NCBI RefSeq assembly: GCF_000452705.1
Contig: NZ_CP007014.1
Span: forward strand, 2,728,001-2,792,000
Length of the DNA stretch: 64,000 nt
Direction of reading: 5' to 3'
DNA from: Pseudomonas syringae CC1557
GTDB lineage: Bacteria > Pseudomonadota > Gammaproteobacteria > Pseudomonadales > Pseudomonadaceae
Shown: piece by piece, positions 43,699-54,962 of the stretch
Layout: every line of letters begins with the position of its first letter
How positions within the stretch are numbered: the first letter of the stretch is position 1
Position numbers and translations under genes: made by a program
The notes under the pieces: generated by a model
The model's database searches: none
The model's input: the letters and a program-made list of their open reading frames with translations, nothing else
Told to the model about the DNA's origin: nothing

Positions 43699-46530
43699 AT
43701 GACCGACTACAAATCCACGCTAAACCTTCCGGACACCGCCTTCCCTATGAAGGCCGGCCTGCCCCAGCGCGAGCCGCAAACTCTGCAGCGCTGGGACAGC
43801 ATTGGCCTGTACCAGAAGCTGCGCGAGATTGGCAAGGATCGTCCCAAGTTCGTCCTGCACGACGGTCCTCCGTACGCCAACGGCAATATTCACATCGGTC
43901 ATGCGGTCAACAAGATTCTCAAGGACATGATCCTGCGTTCCAAGACCCTGGCGGGCTTCGATGCCCCTTATGTGCCGGGCTGGGACTGTCATGGTCTGCC
44001 GATTGAACACAAGGTCGAAGTGACCCACGGCAAGAACCTGTCCGCCGATCGCACGCGTGAGCTGTGCCGCGCCTATGCAGCCGAACAGATCGAAGGCCAG
44101 AAGTCCGAGTTCATCCGTCTGGGCGTGCTGGGCGACTGGAGCAATCCGTACCTGACCATGAATTTCGCCAACGAAGCCGGGGAAATCCGTGCGCTGGCGG
44201 AGATGGTCAAGGGCGGTTTCGTCTTCAAGGGCCTGAAGCCGGTCAACTGGTGTTTCGACTGCGGATCGGCATTGGCCGAAGCCGAAGTCGAATACCAGGA
44301 CAAGAAATCCTCGACCATCGACGTCGCGTTCCCGACTGCCGACGAGGCTAAGCTGGCCGCAGCGTTCGGCCTGCCTTCGCTGGGCAAGCCTGCGTCCATC
44401 GTCATCTGGACTACTACGCCTTGGACCATTCCGGCCAACCAGGCGCTGAACGTTCACCCGGAGTTCGAATATTCGCTGGTCGATGTCGGCGACAAACTGC
44501 TGGTGCTGGCGTCCGAGCTGGTCGAAAGCTGTCTGGCCCGTTACAAGCTGGAAGGCACGGTCATCGCGACCACCACCGGTCAGGCGCTGGAACTGATCAA
44601 TTTCCGCCACCCGTTCTACGACCGTCTGTCGCCGATCTACCTGGCGGAATACGTCGAACTGGGTGCGGGCACCGGTATTGTTCACTGCTCGCCTGCCTAT
44701 GGCGTGGACGACTTCAATATCTGCAAGCAGTACGGCCTCAGCAACGACGACATCATCAGCCCTGTGCAGAGCAATGGTGTGTATGTCGAGTCGCTGGAGT
44801 TTTTCGGTGGCCAGTTCATCTTCAAGGCCAACCAGAACATCATCGACAAGCTGGTCGAAGTCGGCAGCCTCATGGACACCGAAACCATCAGCCACAGCTA
44901 CATGCACTGCTGGCGCCACAAGTCGCCACTGATTTACCGCGCCACCGCGCAGTGGTTCGTGGGCATGGACAAGCAGCCTGAGAGCGGTGAAACGCTGCGC
45001 AAGCGTGCGGTCAAGGCCATCGAAGACACCGAATTCGTACCGGCCTGGGGTCAGGCGCGCCTGCACTCGATGATCGCGAACCGTCCTGACTGGTGCATCT
45101 CGCGTCAGCGCAACTGGGGCGTGCCGATTCCGTTCTTCCTGCACAAGGAAAGCGGCGACCTGCACCCACGTACCGTCGAGCTGATGGAAGAAGTGGCCCA
45201 GCGCGTCGAGAAAGAGGGCATCGAAGCCTGGTTCAAGCTGGACGCCAGCGAGTTGCTGGGTGACGAAGCCGGCAAGTACGACAAGATCTCCGACACTCTG
45301 GACGTCTGGTTTGACTCGGGCACCACGCATTGGCATGTACTGCGCGGTTCGCACCCGATGGGCCATGAAAGCGGTCCGCGTGCCGACCTGTACCTGGAAG
45401 GTTCCGACCAGCACCGCGGCTGGTTCCATTCGTCGCTGCTGACCGGTTGCATGCTGGACGACCACGCACCGTATCGCGAACTGCTGACCCACGGGTTTGT
45501 GGTCGACGAGAACGGTCGCAAGATGTCCAAGTCGCTGAATAACGTAGTCGCGCCGCAGAAGGTCAACGATTCGCTGGGTGCAGACATCATGCGCCTGTGG
45601 GTATCGGCAACTGACTATTCGGGCGAAATGGCGGTTTCCGATCAGATCCTGCAGCGCAGCGCCGATGCCTATCGTCGTATCCGCAACACTGCACGCTTCC
45701 TGCTTTCGAACCTGACGGGCTTCAACCCGGCGACCGACATCCTGCCAGCCGAAGAGATGCTCGCGCTGGACCGCTGGGCCGTGGACCGCACCCTGCTGCT
45801 GCAACGTGAGCTGCAAGAGCATTACGGTGAATACCGCTTCTGGAACGTGTACTCGAAGATCCACAACTTCTGCGTGCAGGAGCTGGGTGGTTTCTATCTG
45901 GACATCATCAAGGATCGCCAGTACACCACGGCTGCCGACAGCACTGCGCGTCGCTCCTGCCAGACCGCGCTGTTCCACATCTCGGAAGCGCTGGTACGCT
46001 GGATCGCGCCGATCCTGGCGTTCACCGCCGACGAGCTGTGGCAGTTCCTGCCGGGCGAGCGCAACGAATCGGTGATGCTCAACACCTGGTACGAAGGCCT
46101 GACCGAAATGCCTGCCGAGTTCGACATGGACCGCGCCTACTGGGAGCGGATCATGGCGGTGAAGACCTCGGTCAACAAGGAGATGGAAAACCTGCGCGCG
46201 GCCAAGGCCATTGGCGGCAACCTGCAGGCTGAAGTGACCTTGTACGCAGAAGATTCACTGGTTGCTGACCTGTCGAAGCTGAGCAACGAACTGCGTTTTG
46301 TGCTGATCACCTCGACCGCCAGCGTTGCACCGTTCGTGTCGGCTCCGGCGGATGCGGTGGTCACCGAAGTAGCGGGTCTGAAACTGAAGGTGGTCAAGTC
46401 CAGCCACGCCAAGTGTGCCCGTTGCTGGCATCACCGCGAGGATGTCGGTGTGAACCCCGAGCATCCGGAAATCTGCGGCCGTTGCGTAGACAACATCAGC
46501 GGTGCAGGCGAGGTGCGTCACTATGCCTAA
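43699..46530 (+). CDS. ileS: Isoleucyl-tRNA synthetase
   Basis: A 943-residue class I synthetase charging tRNA-Ile. The HIGH motif is G-N-I-H-I-G-H-A (~62-69) and the KMSKS motif is [10 protein letters not shown] (~606-615). A CP1 editing domain ([11 protein letters not shown]) removes valine. A C-terminal zinc finger has four cysteines (CARC and CGRC near residues 906-932). This is the eubacterial IleS1 type. Its end overlaps lspA by 8 bp, coupling the two. Confidence 0.98.
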   Translation: MTDYKSTLNLPDTAFPMKAGLPQREPQTLQRWDSIGLYQKLREIGKDRPKFVLHDGPPYANGNIHIGHAVNKILKDMILRSKTLAGFDAPYVPGWDCHGLPIEHKVEVTHGKNLSADRTRELCRAYAAEQIEGQKSEFIRLGVLGDWSNPYLTMNFANEAGEIRALAEMVKGGFVFKGLKPVNWCFDCGSALAEAEVEYQDKKSSTIDVAFPTADEAKLAAAFGLPSLGKPASIVIWTTTPWTIPANQALNVHPEFEYSLVDVGDKLLVLASELVESCLARYKLEGTVIATTTGQALELINFRHPFYDRLSPIYLAEYVELGAGTGIVHCSPAYGVDDFNICKQYGLSNDDIISPVQSNGVYVESLEFFGGQFIFKANQNIIDKLVEVGSLMDTETISHSYMHCWRHKSPLIYRATAQWFVGMDKQPESGETLRKRAVKAIEDTEFVPAWGQARLHSMIANRPDWCISRQRNWGVPIPFFLHKESGDLHPRTVELMEEVAQRVEKEGIEAWFKLDASELLGDEAGKYDKISDTLDVWFDSGTTHWHVLRGSHPMGHESGPRADLYLEGSDQHRGWFHSSLLTGCMLDDHAPYRELLTHGFVVDENGRKMSKSLNNVVAPQKVNDSLGADIMRLWVSATDYSGEMAVSDQILQRSADAYRRIRNTARFLLSNLTGFNPATDILPAEEMLALDRWAVDRTLLLQRELQEHYGEYRFWNVYSKIHNFCVQELGGFYLDIIKDRQYTTAADSTARRSCQTALFHISEALVRWIAPILAFTADELWQFLPGERNESVMLNTWYEGLTEMPAEFDMDRAYWERIMAVKTSVNKEMENLRAAKAIGGNLQAEVTLYAEDSLVADLSKLSNELRFVLITSTASVAPFVSAPADAVVTEVAGLKLKVVKSSHAKCARCWHHREDVGVNPEHPEICGRCVDNISGAGEVRHYA

Positions 46531-47029
46531 CGCCTCGTTTGGCCGGCTGGCCTGGCTGTGGTTGACCGTGCTGATTGTGGTGATAGACCAGGCCAGCAAG
46601 TATTACTTCGAGAATGCGTTGAGCCTGTATCAGCAGATCGTGGTGATTCCGGATTTCTTCAGCTGGACCCTGGCCTACAACACGGGTGCTGCCTTCAGCT
46701 TTCTGGCAGATGGTGCCGGTTGGCAGCGCTGGTTGTTCGCCCTGATCGCGATTGTAGTCAGCGCGGTACTGGTGGTCTGGCTCAAGCGTCTCGGTCGCGA
46801 TGACACCTGGCTGGCCATTGCGCTGGCGCTGGTGCTGGGCGGCGCGTTGGGTAATCTCTATGACCGCATCGTATTGGGTCATGTGATCGACTTCATTTTG
46901 GTTCACTGGGAAAACCGCTGGTATTTCCCGGCCTTCAACGTCGCCGACAGTGCAATCACCGTCGGCGCGATCATGCTGGCGCTGGACATGTTCAAGAGCA
47001 AAAAAACCGGAGAGACCGTCAATGACTGA
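46523..47029 (+). CDS. lspA: Prolipoprotein signal peptidase (signal peptidase II)
   Basis: A 168-residue inner-membrane aspartic protease that cuts the signal from prolipoproteins ahead of the lipidated cysteine. It has four membrane helices, with the catalytic aspartates in [15 protein letters not shown] (~Asp122) and F-N-V-A-D-S-A-I (~Asp142). The ATG at 46523 lies inside ileS; the last 8 bases overlap fkpB. It would mature the lipoproteins encoded elsewhere in this window. Confidence 0.97.
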   Translation: MPNASFGRLAWLWLTVLIVVIDQASKYYFENALSLYQQIVVIPDFFSWTLAYNTGAAFSFLADGAGWQRWLFALIAIVVSAVLVVWLKRLGRDDTWLAIALALVLGGALGNLYDRIVLGHVIDFILVHWENRWYFPAFNVADSAITVGAIMLALDMFKSKKTGETVND

Positions 47030-47498
47030 GCAACCTTCGACTCAAGGCTCGTCTGGCGAGCTGCGCATCGGTCAGAACACACAGGTCACCTTGCACTTCG
47101 CCCTGCGTCTGGAAAACGGTGATACCGTCGACAGTACGTTCGAAAAGGCGCCTGCCACGTTCAAGGTCGGCGACGGCAACTTGCTGCCCGGTTTTGAAAT
47201 GGCGATTTTCGGTTTCAAGGCGGGCGACAAAAAGACCGTGCAGATTCCACCGGAAAACGCCTTTGGTCAGCCCAACCCACAAAACGTGCAGATCATGCCA
47301 CGCTCGCAGTTCGTGGGCATGGAGCTGTCCGAGGGGTTGCTGGTGATCTTCAATGACGCGGCCAACACCGAGTTGCCCGGCGTGGTGAAAGCCTTCGATG
47401 ACGAGCAGGTCACCATCGACTTCAATCACCCGCTGGCGGGCAAGACCCTGAGCTTCGAAGTGGAAATATTCGAAGTGCAGGCGATTCTGGCTTCCTGA
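47022..47498 (+). CDS. fkpB: FKBP-type peptidyl-prolyl isomerase (SlpA/FkpB)
   Basis: A 158-residue cytoplasmic FKBP of the SlyD-like group: the FKBP domain opens with [17 protein letters not shown] and [13 protein letters not shown]. An inserted IF chaperone domain includes R-S-Q-F, and the end is [13 protein letters not shown]. It assists folding at prolyl bonds. It overlaps lspA by 8 bp and precedes ispH by 53 bp, the conserved lspA-fkpB-ispH arrangement. Confidence 0.94.
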   Translation: MTEQPSTQGSSGELRIGQNTQVTLHFALRLENGDTVDSTFEKAPATFKVGDGNLLPGFEMAIFGFKAGDKKTVQIPPENAFGQPNPQNVQIMPRSQFVGMELSEGLLVIFNDAANTELPGVVKAFDDEQVTIDFNHPLAGKTLSFEVEIFEVQAILAS

Positions 47499-47551
47499 TC
47501 TTCGCCATCAAGCCCGGCTTCGGCCGGGCTGTTCCGCACATGAGGCACAGC

Positions 47552-48499
47552 ATGCAAATCAAACTCGCCAACCCCCGCGGCTTCTGTGCCGGAGTGGATC
47601 GTGCGATCGAAATCGTCAATCGTGCTCTGGAAGTGTTTGGTCCGCCGATCTACGTGCGCCATGAAGTTGTTCACAACAAATTTGTCGTCGAAGACCTGCG
47701 CTCTCGCGGTGCGATCTTCGTCGAAGAACTGGACCAGGTGCCGGACGACGTCATCGTTATTTTCAGTGCCCACGGTGTTTCCCAGGCCGTTCGCACAGAA
47801 GCCGCAGGTCGTGGCCTGAAAGTGTTCGATGCCACCTGCCCGCTGGTCACCAAAGTACATATCGAGGTCGCCCGCTACAGCCGGGACGGTCGCGAGTGCA
47901 TTCTGATCGGTCATGCCGGTCACCCGGAAGTCGAAGGCACCATGGGTCAGTACGACGCCATCAATGGCGGCGCGATCTATCTGGTCGAGGACGAAAGTGA
48001 CGTCGCGAAGTTACAGGTCCGCAACCCGGACTCGCTGGCCTTCGTGACCCAGACCACATTGTCGATGGACGATACCAGCCGTGTCATTGACGCCTTGCGC
48101 ACGCGTTTCCCGGCCATTGGCGGGCCGCGCAAGGACGACATCTGCTACGCCACACAAAACCGTCAGGACGCCGTCAAGCAACTGGCCGACGAGTGCGACG
48201 TGGTATTGGTGGTGGGCAGCCCGAACAGCTCCAACTCCAACCGTCTTCGCGAACTGGCCGAGCGCATGGCCACCCCGGCGTACCTGATCGATGGCGCTGA
48301 AGACATGCAGCAGAGCTGGTTCGACGGCGTGCAACAGATCGGCATCACCGCCGGTGCATCGGCTCCGGAAGTGCTGGTGCGTGGGGTGATTCAGCAACTG
48401 CACGCCTGGGGCGCGACCGGCGCGGATGAGCTGGCGGGTCGTGAGGAGAACATCACCTTCTCGATGCCCAAGGAGCTGCGCGTCAAGTCGCTGCTCTGA
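47552..48499 (+). CDS. ispH: 4-hydroxy-3-methylbut-2-enyl diphosphate reductase
   Basis: A 315-residue iron-sulfur enzyme catalysing the last step of the MEP isoprenoid pathway (HMBPP to IPP and DMAPP). The three cluster cysteines are seen in R-G-F-C-A-G (~12), D-A-T-C-P-L-V (~97) and [10 protein letters not shown] (~198). Substrate residues are E-V-V-H-N, the [11 protein letters not shown] segment and [14 protein letters not shown] at 47552; an ATG 12 bases upstream is less likely. End of the ribF-ispH block. Confidence 0.97.
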   Translation: MQIKLANPRGFCAGVDRAIEIVNRALEVFGPPIYVRHEVVHNKFVVEDLRSRGAIFVEELDQVPDDVIVIFSAHGVSQAVRTEAAGRGLKVFDATCPLVTKVHIEVARYSRDGRECILIGHAGHPEVEGTMGQYDAINGGAIYLVEDESDVAKLQVRNPDSLAFVTQTTLSMDDTSRVIDALRTRFPAIGGPRKDDICYATQNRQDAVKQLADECDVVLVVGSPNSSNSNRLRELAERMATPAYLIDGAEDMQQSWFDGVQQIGITAGASAPEVLVRGVIQQLHAWGATGADELAGREENITFSMPKELRVKSLL

Positions 48500-48505
48500 C
48501 ATCGC

Positions 48506-49006
48506 TCAGCCGCACAAGGCTGTTTCCCTTTTTGTGTCTTCGATCCTGACCCGGCCGGTGGCAGCCACTATCACGCGATAGCGGCTGACCGGCTGGTCCC
48601 TGACGCAAACATGCAGCGTATCGTTAGTCCTGCCCCGCAACCCTCCAAGGCCATTGAAGCTCAGCTGTCTGGCTCGCTTTGGGCTGCCAGCAACCCGTGT
48701 CTCACCGCCATTGGCGCGTTCCACCAGTAACGTATCGTTTTCGTCAGGCCCTTTGCCATCTGTGTCGAGTATGATCCGCCAGCCATTGCTCCAGTCTTGC
48801 TCGATGGCGTAAATCGTCACGATCTGATTGCGCGTGATCGCGGCGACTCTTGCCGAGCGGATGCCGCTGGCCAGCTCCTGAGCCGTTGCGAGTCCACGAT
48901 TTGATTCGATCAGTTCCTTGAAAGAAGGTGTTGCGATGTTGGCGAGAATGGCGATCAGTGCAACCACGATGAGTAATTCGACCAGTGTGAATCCTGCATG
49001 CTTCAT
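48506..49006 (-). CDS. fimT: GspH/FimT-family pseudopilin
   Basis: A 166-residue prepilin-like protein with a type III signal: short basic leader then G-F-T-L-V-E-L-L-I-V-V-A-L-I-A-I-L (cleavage after Gly5, Glu at +5). A GspH-type C-terminal domain follows (L-V-E-R-A-N-G-G-E-T and CVRDQPVSRYRVIVAATGRV). It is transcribed opposite to the fimU-pilE operon with 131 bp between starts. ATG at 49006 preceded by GGGAGGAAAG. Processed by PilD, not in this window. The fimT/fimU distinction is by position only. Confidence 0.75.
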   Translation of the reverse strand: MKHAGFTLVELLIVVALIAILANIATPSFKELIESNRGLATAQELASGIRSARVAAITRNQIVTIYAIEQDWSNGWRIILDTDGKGPDENDTLLVERANGGETRVAGSPKRARQLSFNGLGGLRGRTNDTLHVCVRDQPVSRYRVIVAATGRVRIEDTKRETALCG

Positions 49007-49137
49007 GTGCTTTCCTCCCTGGAAAACGCCGTTTCCGAACCTTGCGGACGTTCGTCGTCGCAAAACAACCGTACGTCTCGCTATGGATTTTCCTGCGGCG
49101 TTGCTGCCTTATAGTCATAACGTCTAGGAGACACTCA

Positions 49138-49611
49138 ATGCGTCATATAGCCAAGGGATTCAGCCTCATCGAATTGTTAGTCACTGTGTCCCTGGTGGGC
49201 ATCCTGGCGGCTATCGCGATCCCGAATTTCACCAGCTCCATCCAGAGCAACAAAGCCGACACAGAACTCAGCGATTTGCAGCGAGCGCTCAACTATGCGC
49301 GACTTGAGGCGATAAACAGGGGAGTGACAGTGCGAATTGCACCGACCAGCGGGACCGCCTGGACCGGCGAATTGCAGGTGTATCTGGCTTCCGACACCAA
49401 GACGCCGCCTACTGCGCTTCGTACCATTGCCGCTATGAGCGGCGGGGGGACGCTGGTATCGAACCCTAACGTAGCGGCATTTGACTTCAATAATCTGGGC
49501 GGGCTTATAGCCCCGGCTTCGGCGGTAACCATGACCTACACCCGAGGCAGCACGACTAAAAACATGAGTATTTGCCTGACTGGGCGGATTGTCCTCGGTG
49601 GAAGCTGCTGA
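49138..49611 (+). CDS. fimU: Minor type IV pilin FimU-like
   Basis: A 157-residue minor pilin with leader and hydrophobic helix G-F-S-L-I-E-L-L-V-T-V-S-L-V-G-I-L-A-A-I (cleavage after Gly7) and a GspH/FimU C-domain ending in a cysteine pair (SICLTG and GGSC). Minor pilins prime assembly at the pilus tip. First gene of fimU-pilV-pilW-pilX-pilY1-pilE. Its stop overlaps the pilV start (TGATG). AGGAG lies upstream of the ATG at 49138. A longer frame from 49042 is not supported by the prepilin leader. Confidence 0.82.
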   Translation: MRHIAKGFSLIELLVTVSLVGILAAIAIPNFTSSIQSNKADTELSDLQRALNYARLEAINRGVTVRIAPTSGTAWTGELQVYLASDTKTPPTALRTIAAMSGGGTLVSNPNVAAFDFNNLGGLIAPASAVTMTYTRGSTTKNMSICLTGRIVLGGSC

Positions 49612-50129
49612 TGCTTTACAACACCCGACATCGCCAGACCGGCATGACCTTGATCGAGGTACTGGTTTCGGTACTGATCCTGGCTATCGGGCTGTTGGGG
49701 GCTGCGGCTATTCAGCTTAATGCGCTCAAATACACCGACAGCTCGACCATGAGCAGCCAGGCCAGCTTCATTGCCTACGACATGATGGACCGTATTCGCG
49801 CCAACGTTGATGGTAATGCGAGTGCCAATGGGTCGAACAGCAATGTGTTGGCGACTTATGGTTTGGCAAGTCTGGATTTGGCCCCTGTTGCCAACCTGAA
49901 CAAGGCCAGAGATCAGGATCTGTCTGATTTCAGAGCCAATATCATTAATTTTGCAAGCACGAGCGGCACGGGCAGCATTGTGGTCAGTGACTCTACGTTG
50001 GTGACTATTACCGTTGGCTGGAGCGACACACGTGCCGCCGGTGCGAGCAATCAGGCAACAGGCAGTGCGACTGTTACGCCGCCACCTCAAAGCTTCAAGC
50101 TAGTCTCGCGCATCGGGGTCTCCCCATGA
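49611..50129 (+). CDS. pilV: Minor type IV pilin PilV
   Basis: A 172-residue minor pilin: leader ending in Q-T-G, then M-T-L-I-E-V-L-V-S-V-L-I-L-A-I-G-L-L-G (type III signal, Glu at +5), and the family A-A-I-Q-L-N-A-L-K and Y-D-M-M-D-R-I-R-A-N segments. TGA/ATG overlap with fimU and an ATGA overlap with pilW indicate coupled translation within the minor pilin operon. Confidence 0.88.
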   Translation: MLYNTRHRQTGMTLIEVLVSVLILAIGLLGAAAIQLNALKYTDSSTMSSQASFIAYDMMDRIRANVDGNASANGSNSNVLATYGLASLDLAPVANLNKARDQDLSDFRANIINFASTSGTGSIVVSDSTLVTITVGWSDTRAAGASNQATGSATVTPPPQSFKLVSRIGVSP

Positions 50130-50830
50130 GAAAAGCTTCCAGAGGCTTCGGACTGGTCGAAATCATGGTGGCACTGGTGCTCGGGCTGGTAGTGAGCCTG
50201 GGCATCATCCAGATATTCACCGCTTCCAGAGGCACGTTTCAGAGCCAGAACGCTGCCGCGCGCATGCAGGAAGATGCCCGTTTCATCTTGAGCAAACTGG
50301 TACAGGAAATCAGGATGACCGGTATGTATGGCTGCCTTAGCTTCAGTGGTTACATACCTGTTTCGCCAGCTATAACCTATCCCATAGCGATGGATAACCC
50401 GATCCTGTGGGATAACGCGAACAATAAACTGACGCTGATAACTGCTGATATTGGCACTACAGGAGGCTCGCCCACCTGGACGATCATTTCGGATTGCCAA
50501 TCAACGCTCCAGCTATATGCCGGTGCGCGTGCTCCAACTGCCGGGCAAACCGCGTTTCCCTTGCGGCAACTGGTTTACACACTGAGCGGCACAGACCTGA
50601 CTATCCAGGCCACCACGGGTGGTAAGCCAGAGCCGCTGCTACAGAACGTGGTCGGACTGGATTTTCTCTTCGGCATGGTGGGCAATCCGATGACTTACAC
50701 CCGGACCATTACCGAAGCCAATGCCGGCGATATACGCAGCGTCCGCATCCTCTTGACGCTGAAGGACCCGGATGGACGCGTCAATACTCAGCAGTACAGC
50801 GTCGTCGCCTATTTGCGTAACCGCTTTTGA
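50126..50830 (+). CDS. pilW: Minor type IV pilin PilW
   Basis: A 234-residue minor pilin with leader M-R-K-A-S-R-G and G-L-V-E-I-M-V-A-L-V-L-G-L-V-V-S-L-G helix. The N-A-A-A-R-M-Q-E-D-A-R-F segment follows, and a C-terminal V-R-I-L-L-T-L-K-D-P-D-G-R-V. It belongs to the tip complex with PilV, PilX and PilY1. Coupled to pilV by ATGA; its stop overlaps an in-frame TTG of pilX. Confidence 0.88.
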   Translation: MRKASRGFGLVEIMVALVLGLVVSLGIIQIFTASRGTFQSQNAAARMQEDARFILSKLVQEIRMTGMYGCLSFSGYIPVSPAITYPIAMDNPILWDNANNKLTLITADIGTTGGSPTWTIISDCQSTLQLYAGARAPTAGQTAFPLRQLVYTLSGTDLTIQATTGGKPEPLLQNVVGLDFLFGMVGNPMTYTRTITEANAGDIRSVRILLTLKDPDGRVNTQQYSVVAYLRNRF

Positions 50831-50841
50831 ACAGGCCGAAC

Positions 50842-51345
50842 ATGAACAAGATCGTGCGCCTTAATGTGCCCCATGCCTTCGCTGCCCGACAGCGCGGCAT
50901 GGTGTTGCTGGTCAGTCTGGTATTCCTGCTGCTGCTGACGCTGCTGGGTATTTCATCGATGCAGAACGCCACGTTGCAGGAGAAGATGGCGGGCAGCGTA
51001 ATGGTCCGTAACCAATCCTTTCAAATGGCTGAAGCGGCGTTGCGCCTTGGGGAGTCGGAGATTAAAAAGGCGGGTTTCTCAATGGCTGTGTGCTCTCAAG
51101 CCAATTGTGCGCCACCTACCGACTTCAATACGGTGCAAGGCAAAGGTGCAGGTAGCGCCGGTGTGACGTGGTTTGAAGCGGCGGGCGGCGGGGTGTATGC
51201 CATTCAGAATCTGGGCACTACGATGACGCCGGTAAAGTGTAAAACTTCAAGTGCCGCGACGCTTTATCGGGTAACTGCTGTTGCTCCCGTTTCCAGTCAG
51301 ACCGCCCCGCGCACGGTGCTGGAGAGCATTTATGCCAACTGTTAA
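50842..51345 (+). CDS. pilX: Minor type IV pilin PilX
   Basis: A 167-residue minor pilin-like protein with an unusually long leader (about 19 residues: M-N-K-I-V-R-L-N-V...R-Q-R-G) before M-V-L-L-V-S-L-V-F-L-L-L-L-T-L-L-G and the M-Q-N-A-T-L-Q-E-K-M-A-G block typical of PilX. Hydrophobic +5 in place of Glu is normal for PilX. The ATG at 50842 has AGG six bases upstream; a TTG at 50827 is the alternative. It ends 14 bases inside the pilY1 start region. Confidence 0.85.
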   Translation: MNKIVRLNVPHAFAARQRGMVLLVSLVFLLLLTLLGISSMQNATLQEKMAGSVMVRNQSFQMAEAALRLGESEIKKAGFSMAVCSQANCAPPTDFNTVQGKGAGSAGVTWFEAAGGGVYAIQNLGTTMTPVKCKTSSAATLYRVTAVAPVSSQTAPRTVLESIYANC

Positions 51346-54300
51346 GGTGCTGCGTGGTGCATTGAGGTACATTTACGGCGCATTGTTTGCGTTGTACATG
51401 ACGACGCCGGTTTACGCGTTTACCCCCGCGCAGGTGCCATTGCTCAGTGCATCGGCGGTGGCGCCGAATCTGATGCTGCTCGTGGATAACTCCGGGAGTA
51501 TGTACAACATCATCTGGGCGGCAGGGTTCGATCCGACGATTAAGCGGTCGGACATCACTTATTACTCCACTCAATGTATAAGTGGTTTCATCACCGTTGT
51601 CTGTCCTTTTGCGAGCACGATCTCGGGAGACGATACGTTGTCGTTGGGAGATATCAACGGCATCAGTATTTTCGATCTGTCGCTGCTTTGCCCGTCGGGA
51701 GGGCGTCCCGTTTTTCGCGGTAATATTCGATACTGCCTCGCCCTTCCTGATCCTGCCGGAGGCGGGCTAACGCGTTATACCGCCAATTACCTGTCCTATC
51801 TGATCGATCTGGTCCAGCCTAACTTCGGAGTTCGCAACTACCTTACTGGTGTCATCCCCAACGATTACCGGATGAACGTTGCCAAAACCGTAGCAACCAA
51901 TCTGGTGACCAACAATACGTCGCTAAGAATCGGGCTTGCCACGTTCAACGATCCGAATAATTTCGACCTCGGACCAGGTGGCAAGATTGCAAGAGTCGTC
52001 ACCGATCTATCCCCGGTGGCAGGCACCACCAATGGCGTCACTCAGGCCCAGGCTAATGACAATATTACGGCCCTCAAGCAGGCCATTGCCGACCTGAACC
52101 CGACAGCCAACACCCCGCTGGCTGAGACCTATTATGAGATCACGCGGTATTTTCGCGGCATGTCACCGTACTATCAGAACGGTTCGAACTATGTGAGTCC
52201 GATTCAATACCGTTGCCAGAAAAACTACGGTGTCGTGGTTACCGATGGCTTGCCAACCTACGATCGAACCTTCCCGACCAACGACCCAGACGATGTTCTG
52301 AATACCACTCGTTCGCTACCCAACTGGGATCTTAATGCGGCCAACGATGGAGACAATCTGTCGGGTGATGGTGAGGGTGACACGCTGTATCTGGACGATC
52401 TGGCCAAATTCGCTTACGACATTGACCTGCGACGCGACGCTGTGAATCCAGGCGGTGACCTGACTGGTAAAAGTTGGGATAACGCAGGTTTCACCAAGCA
52501 AAACCTGAGTACCTACACCATCGGTTTCACAGCATCGAACCAGATGCTGATTGATGCTGCAGACGACAACCATGGGCATGGAAAGTATTTTCAGACCAAC
52601 GATAGTGCTGGTTTGAACGCTGCATTGAACCTTGCGTTGAGTGATATTTACGCGAAGGCGGGTTCTGGCGGAGGTGCGTCATCGAACTCCTCGTCCTTGG
52701 CGTCGGGCACGCTTTTCTTCCAGACGCTGTATGACCCGACTGACTGGCACGGCACGGTAAATGCCTTCAAGCTGGATGCCAGCACCGGGGCTACAGGTGC
52801 TCTCGCCTGGTCTTCCGACACAACGATATTAGCGAGCTCTACCCCTCCGCCGACCTACGAAAGCTGGAATACGTTATCGTCTGCGGTCATTGCGCTGAAT
52901 TTCACTGCCCTGTCTCCTGCCCAGCAAACTGCATTTACTGCTACGTTGCCTAATGGCGTGAACGGTTCGCAAATGATCGCCTGGGCCAAAGGCACTGCAA
53001 ATGCGGCGTTGCGAACTCGCACGCGAGTGCTGGGCGATTTGATCAATACCAATCTGCTGGTTACGAGCCCTTCGGAGAAGACGTCCACAGATTACGGCAC
53101 CGGCACGTCCTACTCTGATTATCTGACCATCAAGGCCAACAACATGAGCTCAAGCCTGCTGGTCAATGCCAACGACGGTTTCTTTAACGTGATTACTCCC
53201 GGCACAGGCAAGCGCACTTACGGCTATATGCCATCGACGGCGCTGAACTCGCTGGCCACTATCGCAGCAAGCAACTATGGGGCAGGGGTGCATAAATTTA
53301 CAGCAGACGGGCAGATAGCTGTATTTGATACCCAGAATGGCAGCGGTGCTACGTGGCGCACAGTCGCTGCAAGCGGACTGGGCGCCGGCGGCAAGGCGTT
53401 CTTTGCTATCAGGCTGTTTGAGGGCACAACCAATAACGTAGGTGCTCTTTGGGAAGTCAAAGCGCCTGACACCTCTAACACCAACAACAAATTCAATAAT
53501 CTGGGGTACACCTACTCCAGGCCTGAGGCCGCCCGAATGAATGACGGCACCGGGATAGTCGTGGTCGGCAATGGTTACGGCAGCTTTACCGGCCGAGCCT
53601 CTCTTTTCGTGCTGAATGCGTCGACGGGAGCGCTGATCGCTGAAATCCCTACTCCGGCCATTGGCAGCGAAACGGATAACGGGCTGTCATCGGTAAAGCT
53701 GCGCGTGAACTCGCAGAACGTGGTTCAGGCGGCTTACGCAGGCGACCTGAAAGGGCGCATGTGGAAGTTTGATTTGAGCTCTAATGCTGCCAGCGGCTGG
53801 AAGGTTGCATTCAGTGGATCGCCTTTGTTTACTGCGCCACGAGGCGCGGGCCAGCCGATTACCGTACAGCCCTATATTCTGGACCACCCTCTTAACGGAA
53901 AGCTTATCTATTTCGGGACCGGCAAGTTTCTTGAAACGGCCGACAAGCAGACAACTGCGCTACAGGATTTCTATGCCATATGGGATGCAGACGGAGGAGT
54001 TGGAGGTATCGTAGAGGGTAACCTGCAGGCCCAGCAGATCGTTTCGAGTACGACCGGATCTGGAGCAACCTATTTTACCTCCAGGTCGAATAAAGTGGAT
54101 TGGACGAGCCAGAAAGGCTGGTATTTGCCGCTCTCTACAGGCGCGCCATATGTGGGTGAACGAATTATCTTCCCGGCACAAACCATCAGGGGGCGAATTG
54201 CGTTCACTACAGCGGCGGTAAACTCAACTGATCCCTGCGAAAGTACGGGGACAGGTCGACTGTTAGAGCTGGAACCGATAACCGGCAGTATGCTCACTTA

Positions 54301-54520
54301 TCGCTTCCTTGATACCAATGGGGACGGTGACATCACCACCAGCGATATATTGGTGTCTGGCATCGGTTTTGGCGCGGGTATTCCAAATCTGGCTTCGGTG
54401 GTTTCTTCGTCCTCCAATGCAGTGACCTATGTAACGGACAGCAAAGGAAATATCTTCGGTTTTATAGAGCCCTTATCTGCGACGGTCTTTCAACGCATCA
54501 TGTGGCGACAAATCCAATAG
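51332..54520 (+). CDS. pilY1: Type IV pilus tip adhesin/biogenesis factor PilY1
   Basis: A 1062-residue exported protein. Signal peptide at ~1-29 (hydrophobic [15 protein letters not shown] before FTPAQ). An N-terminal von Willebrand A domain has the metal site D-N-S-G-S-M-Y-N (~52-59). A C-terminal PilY1 beta-propeller (~550-1050) includes the calcium loop [12 protein letters not shown] (~993). PilY1 caps the pilus, promotes extension against PilT and acts in adhesion and surface sensing. The ATG at 51332 overlaps the end of pilX. Length is close to the ~1160 of P. aeruginosa, with variation expected in the N-terminal half. Confidence 0.93.
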   Translation: MPTVKVLRGALRYIYGALFALYMTTPVYAFTPAQVPLLSASAVAPNLMLLVDNSGSMYNIIWAAGFDPTIKRSDITYYSTQCISGFITVVCPFASTISGDDTLSLGDINGISIFDLSLLCPSGGRPVFRGNIRYCLALPDPAGGGLTRYTANYLSYLIDLVQPNFGVRNYLTGVIPNDYRMNVAKTVATNLVTNNTSLRIGLATFNDPNNFDLGPGGKIARVVTDLSPVAGTTNGVTQAQANDNITALKQAIADLNPTANTPLAETYYEITRYFRGMSPYYQNGSNYVSPIQYRCQKNYGVVVTDGLPTYDRTFPTNDPDDVLNTTRSLPNWDLNAANDGDNLSGDGEGDTLYLDDLAKFAYDIDLRRDAVNPGGDLTGKSWDNAGFTKQNLSTYTIGFTASNQMLIDAADDNHGHGKYFQTNDSAGLNAALNLALSDIYAKAGSGGGASSNSSSLASGTLFFQTLYDPTDWHGTVNAFKLDASTGATGALAWSSDTTILASSTPPPTYESWNTLSSAVIALNFTALSPAQQTAFTATLPNGVNGSQMIAWAKGTANAALRTRTRVLGDLINTNLLVTSPSEKTSTDYGTGTSYSDYLTIKANNMSSSLLVNANDGFFNVITPGTGKRTYGYMPSTALNSLATIAASNYGAGVHKFTADGQIAVFDTQNGSGATWRTVAASGLGAGGKAFFAIRLFEGTTNNVGALWEVKAPDTSNTNNKFNNLGYTYSRPEAARMNDGTGIVVVGNGYGSFTGRASLFVLNASTGALIAEIPTPAIGSETDNGLSSVKLRVNSQNVVQAAYAGDLKGRMWKFDLSSNAASGWKVAFSGSPLFTAPRGAGQPITVQPYILDHPLNGKLIYFGTGKFLETADKQTTALQDFYAIWDADGGVGGIVEGNLQAQQIVSSTTGSGATYFTSRSNKVDWTSQKGWYLPLSTGAPYVGERIIFPAQTIRGRIAFTTAAVNSTDPCESTGTGRLLELEPITGSMLTYRFLDTNGDGDITTSDILVSGIGFGAGIPNLASVVSSSSNAVTYVTDSKGNIFGFIEPLSATVFQRIMWRQIQ

Positions 54521-54531
54521 GGAAACTAATC

Positions 54532-54936
54532 ATGCGCGCGACATCCAGGGGCTTTACGTTGATCGAACTCATGATCGTCGTGGCGATTGTCGGTATTCTG
54601 GCCGCCATCGCTTATCCCAGTTACACCGAGTACGTAAAACGCACTCAGCGTTCGGCTATCGCCAGTCTGCTGTCGGAGCAAACGCAGGCGCTGGAGCGCT
54701 ATTATTCTAGAATCAGTCCGGCTAGCTACGCCGGGGCGACGGTGGTGGCTGCCAATACGTACTACAAAATTACGCCGGTCCTAAACGCCACCGATTTCAC
54801 CCTGACAGCCGACCCCATCCCGGGCTCGATGATGGCTGGCGACAAGTGCGGCAGCTTCGTGATCACCAACACCGGAGCGCGCACCAATCCAGGCGCCACA
54901 GCCGGCGTGACCCCGAAAGACTGTTGGGGCCGCTGA
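54532..54936 (+). CDS. pilE: Minor type IV pilin PilE
   Basis: A 134-residue minor pilin with leader M-R-A-T-S-R-G and [24 protein letters not shown] (Glu at +5), a helical Y-V-K-R-T-Q-R-S stretch and a C-terminal disulfide loop (DKCGSF...KDCWGR). ATG at 54532, 11 bp after the pilY1 stop with GGGAAACTA between. Last gene of the minor pilin operon. Confidence 0.9.
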   Translation: MRATSRGFTLIELMIVVAIVGILAAIAYPSYTEYVKRTQRSAIASLLSEQTQALERYYSRISPASYAGATVVAANTYYKITPVLNATDFTLTADPIPGSMMAGDKCGSFVITNTGARTNPGATAGVTPKDCWGR

Positions 54937-54962
54937 AACCGTTTTCCTGTCCCGAGAGCAAG

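Noticed and set aside
43720-45978. A 752-codon open frame on the minus strand
   Set aside because: Entirely antisense to ileS, which has HIGH, KMSKS and zinc motifs. The antisense product has no recognisable domain.
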